Below, piece after piece: positions 34,606 through 49,600 of a stretch of 64,000 bases of DNA. The position numbers were made by a program, and so were the translations under genes. Below the pieces are notes generated by a model that saw only the letters and a list, made by a program, of their open reading frames with translations, was not told where the DNA came from and did no database searches. Origin of the DNA: Lottia gigantea (taxonomy: Eukaryota > Mollusca > Gastropoda > Lottiidae); assembly GCF_000327385.1 (NCBI RefSeq), contig NW_008709027.1, positions 2,281,952 to 2,345,951 on the forward strand. The letters run 5' to 3'. Within the stretch, counting starts at the first letter, position 1. Each line of letters begins with the position of its first letter.

Positions 34606-37600
34606 TTTGCACATATATATATATGCTGTAGTCTCAAATATATATATATATATACCAGTGAACCCAAATGGGAAGATGTATTGGTTTACTTCCCAAAGTG
34701 TTCAATAAGGTGATTCTTATTAATTTTGATGTTTAAAAGAGAGCATGTCATGTTACCTGTTAAACCATCAATAAAGAATCTCCCATCACCATTGACATCT
34801 AAGATATATCTAACACTAGAATTTCCATCATTATCTTTATCAAAGGCTGATACCAGTCCAACACTAGTAGATGGTCCAGAGTCTTCACTGATATTGAATC
34901 TGTAGTGTGCTGGTACAAATTGTGGCGCTTCATCGTTCTTATCCAACACTGTTATTGATAATATTTTACTTGCATTTAATCCTCCATGGTCTTGAACATT
35001 TATCTGAAAATCGTTTGACATCTTTTTAGTATTAAAAATAAAAGTATATTTCCTATAGGTAAGTTTCGAGTGAATCATCATTCTTCTACTAAGCAGCCTA
35101 ATTTGCTTTGCGTAGCACAGAATAAGAGGCTGCGCCCATATAAAGAAGGGGTCTATTATGCTTAAATTTTTATTTAACGAAATGAATAAGTAGAACAGTG
35201 AAATTAAATAAACAGCATGGTAATCATTGTTGTTTTGTCTTTCTTTCTTTTACTTCGCATGATTCTGACTTTGTAATTATATAAAATAGGTTACCCTAAG
35301 ATCGTAATGTGTTGTTGTTTCTCTATCTATAGTCATATCACCAGTTAATGATACTGTTACCTCTCCTGTGGTATTATTGATAGAAAATGGAAGTGAAACT
35401 GGTGACAGATAATACACCAAACCAGAAACACCGTTAATACCATAGTCTATATCAGTTACCGAAAGAGCTGGTTCCTTAAAAACATAACAATGAATTTTTT
35501 TTTTGTAGCCTTGAAATAAATTATTCCTAATCTTTTAGGTGAAAAATCTAACATGGAAGTGATAAATATATGATTTACTTACTAAAACTACTGGTGTCCC
35601 CGATGTTGAATTTTCCTCCACAGTACCAACGTATTTCAACAGTGAGTTTTCAAATCTTGGAGGATTGTCGTTGATATCACTGACTTGAATATTAATTTTA
35701 CAAAAGCCCTGAAATTGAAATCCAATCCAACGTCCTGTTGCGTTGTGTAACGGCTCGAATTTTTAAGTAGAATCTTTATTTGTGCAATGTAAAGGATGTG
35801 TTCTATCATAGTGCCTTCAATTCTCTTTGAAGAACTAAAATCCCGTGCAACAGATACCATTCAGTAAACCAAAAAGCCAGTTCAAAGCATGACAAAATCG
35901 GGAGCAATAAATGTAAAGGCTAACAGTGGACTAAATGAGATTTAACTTATACTGGTGAACTGAACAAGATGTTTTGTTTACCGTCTGGGGTGGTTCTCCC
36001 GAATCTGTTGCTTCTATAATTAAATTGTATATAGCTATTCCATTTATATACTCCAAACCTTGTTGTTCTCTGTCTAAAGCATTGACAATTGTAATATTAG
36101 CCTGAAATTTGAAAAGAATAATTTAAAGTTTTGGTTCACGGTGCCGAATTTAACTTAACTTTCTAGACTTGAGGTAAAAAATGTATTATCTTTTTCATTT
36201 TTTCATATCTGATCTTTTTCATGTATTAATCATTTTCACAACAGCAGTAAAGTATATATCATATTCAGTTTTAAAATTTCCCAAAATAGGAAGTACCCGA
36301 TTGTTAAATGACGTGATATGGAAGTCTCCTGTATTTCCTTTTGAAATTCTAAACTTCAATCTACTATTTTCATCAATATCATCATCATTGGCATCTACCA
36401 TGAAAGTTTTATTCACACTATGGTCACCTAAAAAAAAACAGAACACTTTACTCAGACACTCAGACAGTTTCTAGATAGGCCCTACGCCACTGCTTGTTAT
36501 AGATATTATGATTTTACAGAAGAAAATGTTTTCAATTCAAATGTGAAATTGTCAAAACTGTAATCGTTATGGACCCAAAGACATTCTAAACCAAATGATA
36601 CACATTTAAATATTCAAATTTAAATTTTAAACTCACTATATAATAAATTAAGATTACAGAAAGATGAAATTAAATACCTTCTTGAACAGAGAAATTATAT
36701 ATATCTTGGTAAAACTTTGGTGAATTGTCATTAACATCTAAAACATCTATATACACTTCAGTTGTAGCCTACAAATAATTAATTGATTAAAATTATTGCA
36801 TCATTTCTTCATTTGTAATAAACGACACAATGACAGAGCTGTTATTATAACTTTAATAAAGAAACTTACATTGTGTCCAGCATTATCAATTGCGACAATA
36901 GAGATATTATATTCTGATGTAGTCTCTCTATCTAAATCATCTACAACTTGTATCTCTCCAGTTCGGGCATTTATTTTAAATTCACTCACTGAAAGAAAAC
37001 AACCATAATTTATAGGGAAATGCATGCAACAAAATCAAACAATAATAATTTTATTCGTATAAGTGAAGTAACCTCCTAAAAGGCGAATAAGTCTAACAAA
37101 AACTTTTATTTATCTTTATTTTAAAATTATAGTTGAGGTTAAAAAAAAGTCGAATACCATTACTGTTAAGTTTATATGCTAAACTCCCTCTATCAGAAAT
37201 ATCTTGATCCGTAGCTTGGACTGTCAATATCACAGAATTTGTACTTATATTCTAAAATATTAAGACAAAGTTTAAATCACGTAGTCTGCCACTTTTTTTC
37301 AATTTGACAGATCAAATACAAGGACAAGGTAATCAATGAAATCATTATAATTAGCTTACATTTATATAGTCTGAAGCATTAAACACGAGTCTTGTCCCTT
37401 GCTTCAACTAATAAGTGTTAGTGCGACTTGGATACATTTGAAGGGAAACCATTTTAATAAAATGTTTAAAGAAATTTGATTGAAACAGAAAAGAAAAAAC
37501 AAGCTCAAAGAAAAGATAAAAACGATACCATGCAAAACCATTTAGGGATAGAAAATATGGGAAGAACATACTGATGAAGTAAAAAACCCAAAATAAAATG

Positions 37601-40600
37601 AAATAATGAGCTGTTCGGTTGCCTATTTGCACATATACATAGGAATACCAATCATAATAACCTAAAGTGATTCTACTACAAACCTAATCTAAGATGGAGC
37701 ATGTTTGCGACGTATTTACCTCAAAAACAGATTTGTTATAGACTAGATGATCAAAAACAGGAACCATATCATTTACATCCAGAATTTTTATGACTACTTT
37801 TGTCGAGTTTGTAAACTTTCCATCAGATACTATTACCTACAATACAATGTTAAATGGAGTCTGGACATAGACAATGAGTATTCAGCTATATAATTAAAAC
37901 TCATGACACAAGTAGACTACCTTCAAATGACCGTCAGATGTTGATTCAAGTACATTTGTACGATATTGTAGCTACGCAAAAGCAATAGACGAAATGTTGT
38001 CACAAGAAAGTTATACTTACTTCAAAGTTAAATGAAGAAATATTTTCTCTATCCAATTTACGTGCTAAACTGATTAAACCAGTACTACCGGTAATATTAA
38101 AGTAATCGGATTGTGGTTCAACAGAATAAGATAACTGAAATAAAAATGAGGAAATAAGTGATTGCACCTTCAATAAATGTAATTCTCGGGTGCTATAATC
38201 AATCAAGCTTATAGTTACATGCATTTATAACATTAATGGCAAGTTTCTCCTTCCCATGCCTAGTGGTGTAGGTCCACAACTTTGTGTCACGTTCAATTGT
38301 CTACCAACAGCATTCAAACATGGTTGTATATGTGATCTTTGAGCTATTCAAAAATCCATTCAACTTGAATGTTTTTCATGTTATAACCAATAAATCAATT
38401 TACCTGCGGATTAAGATCATTATCCTTTGCATTTACTATCAGAGGTCGGTTTGAGGCAGCAAGAAACACATCAACTCCAGTGCTGGCGTCCTCACTTATT
38501 TCTCCGTAATAAGTTTTCAGTAGAAAATACGGTGGACAGTCATTTATATCTGTTACACGTATTATTACCTATATAATATTGATTGTATCGCAATTAATTT
38601 GTTTTTAATAATTAAATATTCGTTGATTATGCTTTGATTGACAAGGAACAAAAACACTGAAGAGGAACATTCAAGTTCCAGTAGAATAAAACATACATAA
38701 CATGATTGAATTCTAAATAAAGAATCGACATAATTAGACTACAATCTTTTGACATTCTAAAGCCGATTTTTTGAAAATCCAGATCTAGCTGTCTCAAGAC
38801 CTAATCCCGAAAGAGATAAAATTAGGCCTCTAACACTATACCAAATAATGATGGTGATGACTAACCTGAGCTGTCGCTGTCTGAGAGTTATTCAGATTAA
38901 CTGCTTGTATAGATAATGTGTACGTGTCGACCGTTTCTCGGTCTAATGCCTTTTTTAGTTTCAGTACACCCTGGAATTAGACCGATGTCAAATTACAAAT
39001 TATAATGGTGTATGTATAATGTTGTTCTGTTATGATGAAGGCTTGAGAGAAAAAAGTCGACTGTTACTGGCATTGGTGAACGAAACCACGTGTCGTTCTT
39101 ACGAAGAAATAACAGAACTATGTTAGAGGCGTAGTTTCGTATGTGGCATTTATCAGCAAGGACATGAACTAGCTGACATACTGAGCGCAAAGACAAAGTT
39201 TATAATTTCAAAGACCAAGGACAAGATGGTAATTATCTGTGTTACATTGTCCGAACATTCATGATGTAGAAAATGATACTCTACTCACATTATCTAAACC
39301 GAGCGAAAAATAACCATCATTTCCTTCAATAATTGAAAATTGATTAGTCTCTTCATCCAATGTTGTGTTCATAGTTGTTATTGTCGTGTTCAATTTCAAA
39401 TCTTCTGGTACATGAACAGGAACAAATACTGGACAAAATATCAAACGCACTTGTTCTGTAACGATGACGTTTAATGTTGCATTGCTACAAAGCAAGATAT
39501 TCCTGCTGTTACAGGCTTGTAAAATAAGAGTATAATTTCCGCTTTTTATATCAGAAGCGGGTTGCAATGCACCCGTTTTATTATCCATTTGGAAAATATC
39601 ATTAAAATTGAGGAGTTTGTAAATTACACTAGTTCCACTATCAGAAGATGACGCATCTGACGATATGGCTGTTATTTGAGACGCTTCACATTCCTTAGAT
39701 TTAGATACATAGTGTATTGGAAGGGTGGCTGGCCACCTAGGTGCTTCAAATATATCTTCTACCTCTATTTCAACAAGAACTGTGCTGCTCTTTGGTATAC
39801 TTGACATATCCTTCGCTTCAACTGTTAATGTATAATAATTCACAATTTCGTGATCCAGTAATTTATCAGTAAATAATTGTCCATTGGAAGAATTGATTCG
39901 GAATGCGGAACCTATGTTTCCAGATACAATGTCATAGATAATCTGACCCGAGGAACCGTAATCTTTATCAGTAGCTTTAACAGCTCCAACCTTGTACTCG
40001 ATTTTAACATTTTCTACCACACTAAACGTATATGATGCATTGTCGAATACCGGTGATGTGTTACTGTCTAATATTTCTATATGCATTTCTTGTTCAGCAA
40101 ATAGTGGAGGAACTCCATGATCACTGACATGGACGGTTACATTATAAGAATCTTTAATACTTCTATCAAATCTATTTGTCACCTGAAGTAAACCACTAGA
40201 TACATTTATCTTAAATTTATCATCTTCATTGGTCAACCAAAAGGTAAACCCATTATTAGAGAAATCTTTATCGGAAGCACCTATTGTTACCACTTCATGA
40301 CCTATTGTTACATTTTCTGGAAGACTCAAAGACCACGATCTATTGTTTGGAAGTACTAAAACTGGTGGATGTTCATTTTCATCTAAGATAGTTATAGTTA
40401 ACAAAGTATATGCTGATAATGTTCCATCGCTAACAGAAATATTTAAAATCAACGTTGGGTGTTTCAGTAGGTCACCATCTACAGGTGATTTGACGACCAC
40501 AATTGGCCCAGCTAGGCTAAACTGTTGGTGGTGATTTAGCAGGTTAAATGTAAGCTGATCAATTGGTGTATCGGCATCAGACGCAATCACCTAAAAATAA

Positions 40601-43600
40601 ATATTTGCTTAATCTAATAGGAGGAAAATACATGTTGAAAAAATAGATATTTCAGTAAAATATCTGGTCACACCAATTCTATGAATAGAATTTTGATGTG
40701 GAATTTTTTGAATAAGTGACACAGCTTTATAACCAAAAAATTGCAAATTTTGATTCCAATCGAATAGCCTACTTTAATTCTAAATCCCCGCTATTCAAAT
40801 CATGGGCCGCTACCCAAAATCGGGTCGATAGCACACACTTATGGGTCGCAGGGTCTGTCTAGGGTCGCAAACAGATTTGTTGGTTCGTACAGTAGGATGC
40901 AGTAAGAACTATGGTCTCGGATTCTTGGAAATCGTGATTCATTCTGAGAAATGGTCGCCTGTCGATCAGTGTGCCTCGAAACAGGATGCCTCCTAAACGC
41001 AGCATCGTGCCCAGTTGGCTGGTAAAGTACTGGGTGAAAGAGGTCCATGGACGGGCGGTATGTGTGAAATGTCAACACGTATATGCAGCGGAATTCTGGC
41101 TGAGTTTGAGTGGTATTCAATATCCAAAACCCAAAGCAATGGCAGAGAAGGTTTTGATGTGACGTATGTTTGCGAAGGGGCCTTTTAAGGGATGACAAAC
41201 ACCAAAGCCGCCACAAAATTTGTCCAACCTAATGAAACTTGCCACGACATCCGGAATATAAAAAAAGTGCCAAGGACAAAAGGAAGAACTGTAGTGTTAC
41301 ACTCGTCTATAACGATATTAAATGCAGGTGAGAGGGGCTGACATGGAAAAAGCGTCTAGTCGTTCGGATGGGACATTAAACCGAGGACCCGTGTGCTACA
41401 GGCTGTGCACGTTAAAGATCCCTCGACAGTTGAAAATCGAAAAAGAGCAGGCTAATGCCGCTGTCCTGGCAAAATTTCCCTCATTGCACCCTGCCTGGCG
41501 TTGCCCGTCTTCATTAGAAAAGTAGGACGTAAAACTCCATTTCATTTCATTTATAACGATATTAACGATAATTCCAAGTAATATGTTGATGTTAGTGTTA
41601 CATAACTGCATGTAATAATAAATAACGTTTGAACACTGGATAGTATTCTTGATCCAGAATCTGGCATATTTCAGGGTCGCAGCTTACGAAGCTTGGGTTT
41701 GGATCGCCGAGCAAAATGGGTGAAGACTGGGGTCTTATATAGATTTTGATGCAACTTACTCTGAAAATCGTAGTATTAATAGCAGTGTTCTCCTTTAATG
41801 TTGTAGAATAATGCGAAGATGAGAATCGTGGTGCTTTATCATTGATATTCTGAACTGTTACCTCTACCGTTGTAAAAGACAGTCTTGGATTAGATCCACC
41901 TAAAAATAGATCTTTAAATCATGCCTTAATCTGTTGCAAAAGTTTTGTATTACGCGCTTTATATAACAATTATCTATCTTCATAAAAATCCGTACCAGCC
42001 AGACAATTCCGTCAAAAATCTCGTCCAAAATCGGAGTAAAGTTAGAATAGAAGTAGACTCCTTCAAAGAGAAGTAACATTAGGTTGTAGATCCTTAACTA
42101 CAACTTATTTTTCAAAAGAGCTGTTTCCATCACTTACCATCTATGGCCTGAACTATGACTTCATACATAGATTTGTTAGTAAAGTCTAAACAACTATCAC
42201 AATTGAGTGTTAATACACCAGTTGAGTTATCTATGTGGAATATGATCAGTGTAGAGTGGTCAGTTAATGAGTAATGTACATCTCCATCAATACCTGTATC
42301 ATTATCTACAGCTTCCACCTAACAAAAGAAATTTTACAACGTACGTCGAAATCGGTCAAATGAAGTGGAACTAACAATAAAGTTGTGGTGTCTGTAACAA
42401 AACCAACATCCATCTCACTTTACGTTTAGATATGTTTTAGTTTCAGCAATCTCATCTAAATCTAATCTAAAGTCTCCAAATAAGCAATTCTGTGAAGACT
42501 GTCTACCCTAAACTATGTTGCCAGATCGTTACCTCACCTGAGTTATGACTGTTTCTCGTGCTGCATTTTCAGAAACATTACCATTAAATATCTGAGTAAA
42601 TCTTGGAGAATATTCATTCACAGTATGGACTGTTACTAAACTAAACGCTGTGCTTCTATAGTTGCCGTCTGATACATCAATAGTTAAATTATACTGAGAT
42701 ATGGCATTAGGTATGTCCAGGTCCAAGTATCTTTTGGTGTAGATAGCACCACGGTCAGTAATTCTGAAATCTAACGTCAAAGAATAGGTAAGTCCGGATG
42801 TGAGTTTTGAAGTGCATGTTAATGCATCTTGTCTTGGAGTAATATAATTGACAAGAGAGAATGTCTACCCGATGGTTACAATCATGAAACTTCAACATGC
42901 CGTTAAAGAAACAAAAGGCCTCTACCTCGAATATTTGATTTCATAGAATATGTTAAATCGTCTTGATCTGCATCAACAGCAGAAATAACACCAACTAAAC
43001 TACCAGCTGGTTGTATTTCTAATATTGTGAAATTATACGGGGTATTTCTGAAGGTTGGTGCGTTGTCATTTGTGTTGATTATTTCTATGACCATTTGAGT
43101 TAATCTGGATAATTTTCGTGAACCATTATCACTAGCTTCTATTCTAATGGTATAGAACCTAGAACCATTATCATAGTCCAAACCACCATTTACACTCACG
43201 TTCCCAGTATTACTATCGATTGAAAATGGAACCTATAATAAAAATCTTAATTCAATTGAAAAACATTTAGTAAAAATGGCACCATTTTCGATGTTGATCA
43301 TGATGATCAAGAGTCACTTATATTTTCAGGAATAAAGTTAAATCGGCAATAGAACTATTCATTTGATTAGAGTAATTTTCATTGTAAAAAAGCGAAGGGT
43401 GTCATTTATTGGAAGCAACTTACATTTTCAAGAATAGAGTAGACTATTTTTTGATTGCTGCCAGTGTCTTTATCTGTAGCAGTTACTTGGCATTCAGGAA
43501 TCAATCCAGAAGTTTGATTTTCATACACAGTACATTCATATTTGTCTGAAAAATCATTACAGCTCAAGACAAGTACCCTTCTCAGGATACTCATTTCATT

Positions 43601-46600
43601 TATAGAATGCTGCAAATGATATCCACAGGACATTCAAGTATTCAATATTAATGAAAAGTCTAAATGAAAATTATCAATGATTTACATGTTAATATGACAG
43701 AATGTAACAAAATCGATTTTCTAAAAAATCATATTTTATAATACATTTCATTTAAAGTTCTTTGGAAAATCGGAGGGGGTGACTTCCAAGCTAAAAGTAA
43801 TGAACTTACCTTTCGAGAATACAGGATAATTATCATTAACATCATTGATATAAATTGTAACATTAACTGTTGTTTGTACTTCTGACTGACCTGTATCTCT
43901 CGCACCAACCTATATGTCACAGAAATCTGATTTAAACCCTATTCCAAGCCTCAAAAAGTGATAACAATTCTACACATATTGTAGAAAACCATGAAAAAAT
44001 ATAACAAAGTAGCCTACCCCTTGACTGACTATATGTCTCATTATTTGGTTTGCGCTACGGGATAATTCGGAAAGGGCAGTATAATTTCAATAGGTGGCCT
44101 AGAACTTACTGTCAGTTGGAAAATCTTCTTTGTTTCATAATCAGGTACAGTATTAAAGTGTATCTGTCCAGTTATGGAGTCTATAGTAAATCTATTATCT
44201 ATATCTGGTAGTACTGAATATAATACATTCTGATATAAAGATGTCGTGTCATTGTCCTTCGCATGAACTCTGAAATATCAAATGGAAATGATTCTAATAT
44301 GGTTCGAAATAGCTTGTTTCTAATATGGTTCGAAATAGCTTGTTTCTAATATGGTTCGAAATAGCTTGTTTCTAATATGGTTCGAAATGGCTTGTTTCTA
44401 ATATGGTTCGAAATACCTTGTTTCTAATATGGTTCGAAATAGCTTGTTTCTAATATGGTTCGAAATAGCTTGTTTCTAATATGGTTCGAAATAGCTTGTT
44501 TCTAATATGGTTCGAAATGGCTTGTTTCTAATATGGTTCGAAATAGCTTGTTTCTAATATGGTTCGAAATACCTTGTTTGGAGAAAATTTGCACCAAAAG
44601 GTTTGGTTTTCATAATTAATTAATATTCGATAATAAGGATTTATATGAGACCCGATTATTTTCTACTGGTTGATCATTTCCTTGTATGTATCCTTACATA
44701 TGTTGTTAATCCAAACATTTAGATAAGAAGATAATATAAAAACCTCAGATTTTGGTGAGTGTTCAGGCCTTCATCTATGGAGAAATTATAATATGGTTGA
44801 TCAAATATCGGAACATTGTTATTGACATCCTACAAATAAATAAAGTTTAAAAAAATATTTTTACAAACATTTCGAAAGATTTTAGCATCAACGACTAAAA
44901 GTCAAAGATAGTTTCAGAGTTTCAGCAAGTTCATCAATCCAATTGTTATAGCATCCATTGTATGCTTAATGTGTCTGTGATGAATGTTATTAGAGCAAAA
45001 TAATATATTTGATATTTTGATGTGTGCATTTGCAATTATACAATTTTTTAACTATAATCTCGGAAAAATACGTTATGAGAAAACATAATTACCGTTACTT
45101 CTATGAAAAGATATAAAGAAGCATTATTACACTCTGTACATCCAATATATGGTTTGATATTATAGGCTATAATGGTGATGGAAATAGGACCTAATGGTAA
45201 ACTTTGATTGTCTTTGACACATACGTCACCATCAGAACTAACTTCTATAATAGTAGCATCATTGGTAGTGTACAAAATTTGGTTATTTACACCGATATCA
45301 CGATCTGTCGCCTGCAAATAATTAAATAAATTTTATCCGTTGCTTATCAATAAAATAGCTTTTATTTAGTGTTCATAGAATGTAAATATTGTTATTGTCT
45401 GTAGCCCTGAGTGCCATACTTATCCTACTTCAAATAATTGGATGCTAAAGAAGTACATCCGTGATCTTTTGTAGCAAAATCATAAGTGACATTAATTAAT
45501 TATACAGGTTTGTCTGTCAACGTAATTTATTTAGCTAACAAGAAATCAGAAAATAACACCCCGCTATAACATGGCGAGTTTAACTAACCTTTGCTTTATA
45601 AAAACAGTCTGGATATGAATCCTCGGGAAAACTAAGTGAGATATTTGATTTAGGAAAGATAGGTGAATTATCATTGATATCAAGAACTGTGACTACCACA
45701 GATACAGCAGATGAACGTTTAGGTGTACCATCATCTGTTGCCATAACATACAAATCATACACATCTCTTTCTTCTCTATCTATTAAACTTGTAGTGGATA
45801 ATAATCCACTTGTATTATTTATCTCTAATGGTGTAGTGGTTCCTCTACGAAAAGAGGAAAACTAAAATGGGCACACTCCCATTGAATAGAAGATATAAGA
45901 TTGGTTTATGTCAAGATTGAAGTACTGCCTTCATTAGGAGAATCCTGGGATCTCCAGACAAATAAACTTCATTTGCCATAAATCTTTTAAAAACAGTTTG
46001 ATTTTCAAATAATTTTAACCATATTATCCAACTCTTCACTATGACTGATATAAATATTTCAAAATAATCTTTAATAGGGAAACTCAGCTAATTATTTAGA
46101 AACACGGTTTGTTGGGGGGTTTTCATTTACAATTTGGACATTTAATACTACTACATATACCATTTCTATATCAATAGCCTATACTCACCTTGGTGTTAAT
46201 AAGGAATATGTTAATAAAGCATTTGAACCAATGTCGGAATCTGAAGCCTATATAAAGAAAAGGCATTATCGCCAAAATAATAGTATAAAATAAGACTGAA
46301 AATTGTAATCTCTTTCCGCTATTAGGTTCCGTAAATAGGCAGAGTAATCGTTATCTTGACATAAAAAAATCATTAAATCATAAGAAAACACTTCAATTTT
46401 ATAATACCATGGTTCAAAAAAGTTAAATGAAAAACATTAAATTTCACACATTTTTCCCCCATGATGTTTTCATTATATCCTTTTCCATGATTGATGGATA
46501 ACAATTTTAAAAGATATTATCGTAATGACTATCGTTCTTTAAGTGTGGAATTACGTCCCTCGATGAAAGACAGTAATGGCTGATATCGATTTATTCGTTA

Positions 46601-49600
46601 ATAATGAATGAAAAGTCAAAGGTGAAAATACTTACATTGACAGGGTTTCGGTCTCCTGTAAGTTGTCCACTACCTTCTATTATTGTAAAGTTATATTCTG
46701 ATAAATAGAATACAGGGTTGTGATCATTAATATCTAATATATTTATAGTTAAATATCCATGACTTGACTGAAATATAGCAACCAAAGATGGTGGTAAGTA
46801 TAATATTAAACTTAAATCTTGAATTTACAGGGCATGTACTCAGTCAAATAGGTAAGAGAACTGTATTTGGGGCAAGAAAGGCGAAAAAATTGGTCTGACA
46901 AGTGAGTATTTAAAATATGGTTCTAGAATACTGTGACATCAATTAATAGCAAGAGCTGAATGGTTTGTTTCAATAGTCCCGCCCCAACTAGCCTTTTCTG
47001 ATCCGGTGATGAATGCACCGTTTTCCATAATATATTTGCCAATAAAGCTATTTATTGACTTACATTTTTCGAACCATCTGATACAATGATTAACAACCTG
47101 TATAAGCTTATAATTTCTCTGTCTAATGTATCGTTTGTTTTGATTGTACCACTGAAAAGCAAAATATTAAAAAGGCGAGTATACTTCAGCTGCTTCTTTC
47201 GAACGAATGATTTTACAAAGCTTGTCACTTAATACTCTCTACTGTTTTTTTTTATAATTATGCCCTTGCGTTTTGCCTGTCTTACATTTCGCCTTCAAAA
47301 GCAAATTTTCAGTCCATCTTAACACATTCTTCTGTTAATTGTTAATTCCTGCTGTAACTGGAGATGTAACTTCTTCATTCTACCAGATATATGATTATGT
47401 TTATGATTATGATTAGCATATATGATCTATGCTTTTTTTAATTCTGTGTTTAGATCATACTATTAGATGAACTTACCTCGATGAATCGATGGTGAAACCC
47501 CCGTATGAAGACTGAGAAACAATATAATAAAGCAAGCTATTTCCATCAGTTATATCTGGGTCGGTTGCCTGAAATCGCGAGAAACTGGTGATCAAAATTA
47601 ACGACATATTCTTAGAAATGCCACTGTATATGTATAGAAGATTATATTGTTATGGCTTTATATTTAATTTGAAATTAAATTTCTTTTACGTATTCAATGA
47701 AAGTTCATTTAGACTAAATATACATACCTCAACTGTATAAATTGTGGTATGTATTGGAATGTCTTCAGGTATTGATATTGTACTATTTAAATTAGTTATA
47801 TTTGGTGGTCCGATATTAACATCTACAATCTTTATTACACCTGATTGTATTGTTTGTCTGAAACAGCAACAAGTGAAACAGTTTGGAGTGCATTACTATT
47901 AGGTAAGTATCATTAAGGTTATGAGGGTTTTATAATGTTATAATTTCGTCTTACCATATTAAAATAACCTACAACGTGTAGAAAATATTCAGTTACACAT
48001 ATTACGCAATCTGAGTACTTTTTGGAGATTATGAAGGAGGTTTCAATGAATACAACTTTACCTGGTATCAGCTATCTTTTTGGGTAAATCTTTAGCTAAT
48101 ATTTGAACATTTATAATACCATTTCTATTGATTAAAGATTTATTAACCAGAATTTCTCCAGTAATAACATTAATACGGAATTCATCACCAGCTTGTAATA
48201 ACTGATACCTTACTTCACCATTATTACCTATATCACTATCATTAGCAAATACCTTGAATACAAATTTTATACTTAGTACTAGACTTTAGACAGTATTCCT
48301 CATTATTCATGTTGGAAAATAACATAGTCTAAAATCGTTTTCCTAGTGCTGGTTCAGATGAAACTTTTTTTTGTTGGACACTTTTGGATTTTGACAAATT
48401 TCGGAAGTCCATTGCAGGAAGGTTTTGTTAAAGACCAATGATGGAACGACACCCCGAAACTGTTTTCTTATATTATTTTGTTCGTATTAAAATTGTTGAT
48501 TGGCCCCGAACGTTGATCATAATCAGATTAATGAAACCACAGGTAAGCCATTACTAAAGAATTACATTGAAATAAAATTGAAAGACATGCCAAAAGAATA
48601 TGGTAGCAATGTGGCAACCATTTTTGAAAAATAAAGTTTTCTAATTTTTGAAATAATGATACTACATCACAAACCCTCCTACCTTCCCTACAAGGTCACC
48701 AATTTTAGCAGTTTTATTAACAGTAAAGGTAAATGGCTGGCTTGGGGAGTAGAATATTGGTTTGTTATCATTAATATCATTAACTATAATCTGTACTAGA
48801 CTTCGGTTACTTTCAAATTTACTGTCCGTTTCTAATTCTTTGGCATAAACCTGGAACAAATAAATCAATAATTACAGATTGATATGTAACGATCCAAAGC
48901 ACCATTATACCAGCGAATGTTCATATTTTCACACGTTCTTTTGATCCAAGTGACTGTGACAATCAGTACCTAGTGTATCCCGACAATACCAATAAGTTGC
49001 ATACCTCAAAGTTATGTACTTCTGTTTCTTCTCGATCTAAAATCTTTCCTCGAGCTAACCTGATGGAACCTACATCATTAACAGTCTCGATCTCAAATAC
49101 ATCAGTACCATTTAGATGAAACTGAAACACACTGTTTATTCCCTGGAATTATATGGTCACGCAAAATGGTTTAGTATCAAAAGAAAGAAAAACAATATTG
49201 ATCTAACTGAGTATTAAACCACTTCCTGTTTAAAAGCCATTACAGAAGCCTGAACATAGGAAGTTGAGATAACGAAATGACAAGAAATGAGTATATTAGT
49301 GGTCTTACTATATCAGAATCAGATGCTGTGACTTGAATAATGGTGAAATCACCAAATGAACCTTCATCAACTGATGCAATATAGGTATCATTGGTCATAA
49401 TAGGATGGTGGTCGTTAACATCTTGTACTGTTATTATAACTGCTGCATCATCAGTTCTATCAGAAGGTCGATCTATTTGGTAAGCCTGTGAAAGGAAGAT
49501 GAGAGTAATATTTTAACCTTGTTGTCCACCCTTCATTGACAGGGAATGTCTCCTTTATCTAACAGCCGACTTTGCAATTTGGACTAAAACCGTTTCTCTT

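Noticed and set aside
40971-41162. BED zinc-finger fragment of a hAT transposase
   Set aside because: Only a short C-x-x-C context (AVCVKC) fits, and the opposite-strand frame is longer. Too weak to call.
45845-45861. Nearer AG (ccattttag) as the acceptor of cadherin exon 20
   Set aside because: The AG at 45845-45846 (tttcgtag) is the one in phase with exon 19. The nearer one would shift the frame into a stop.
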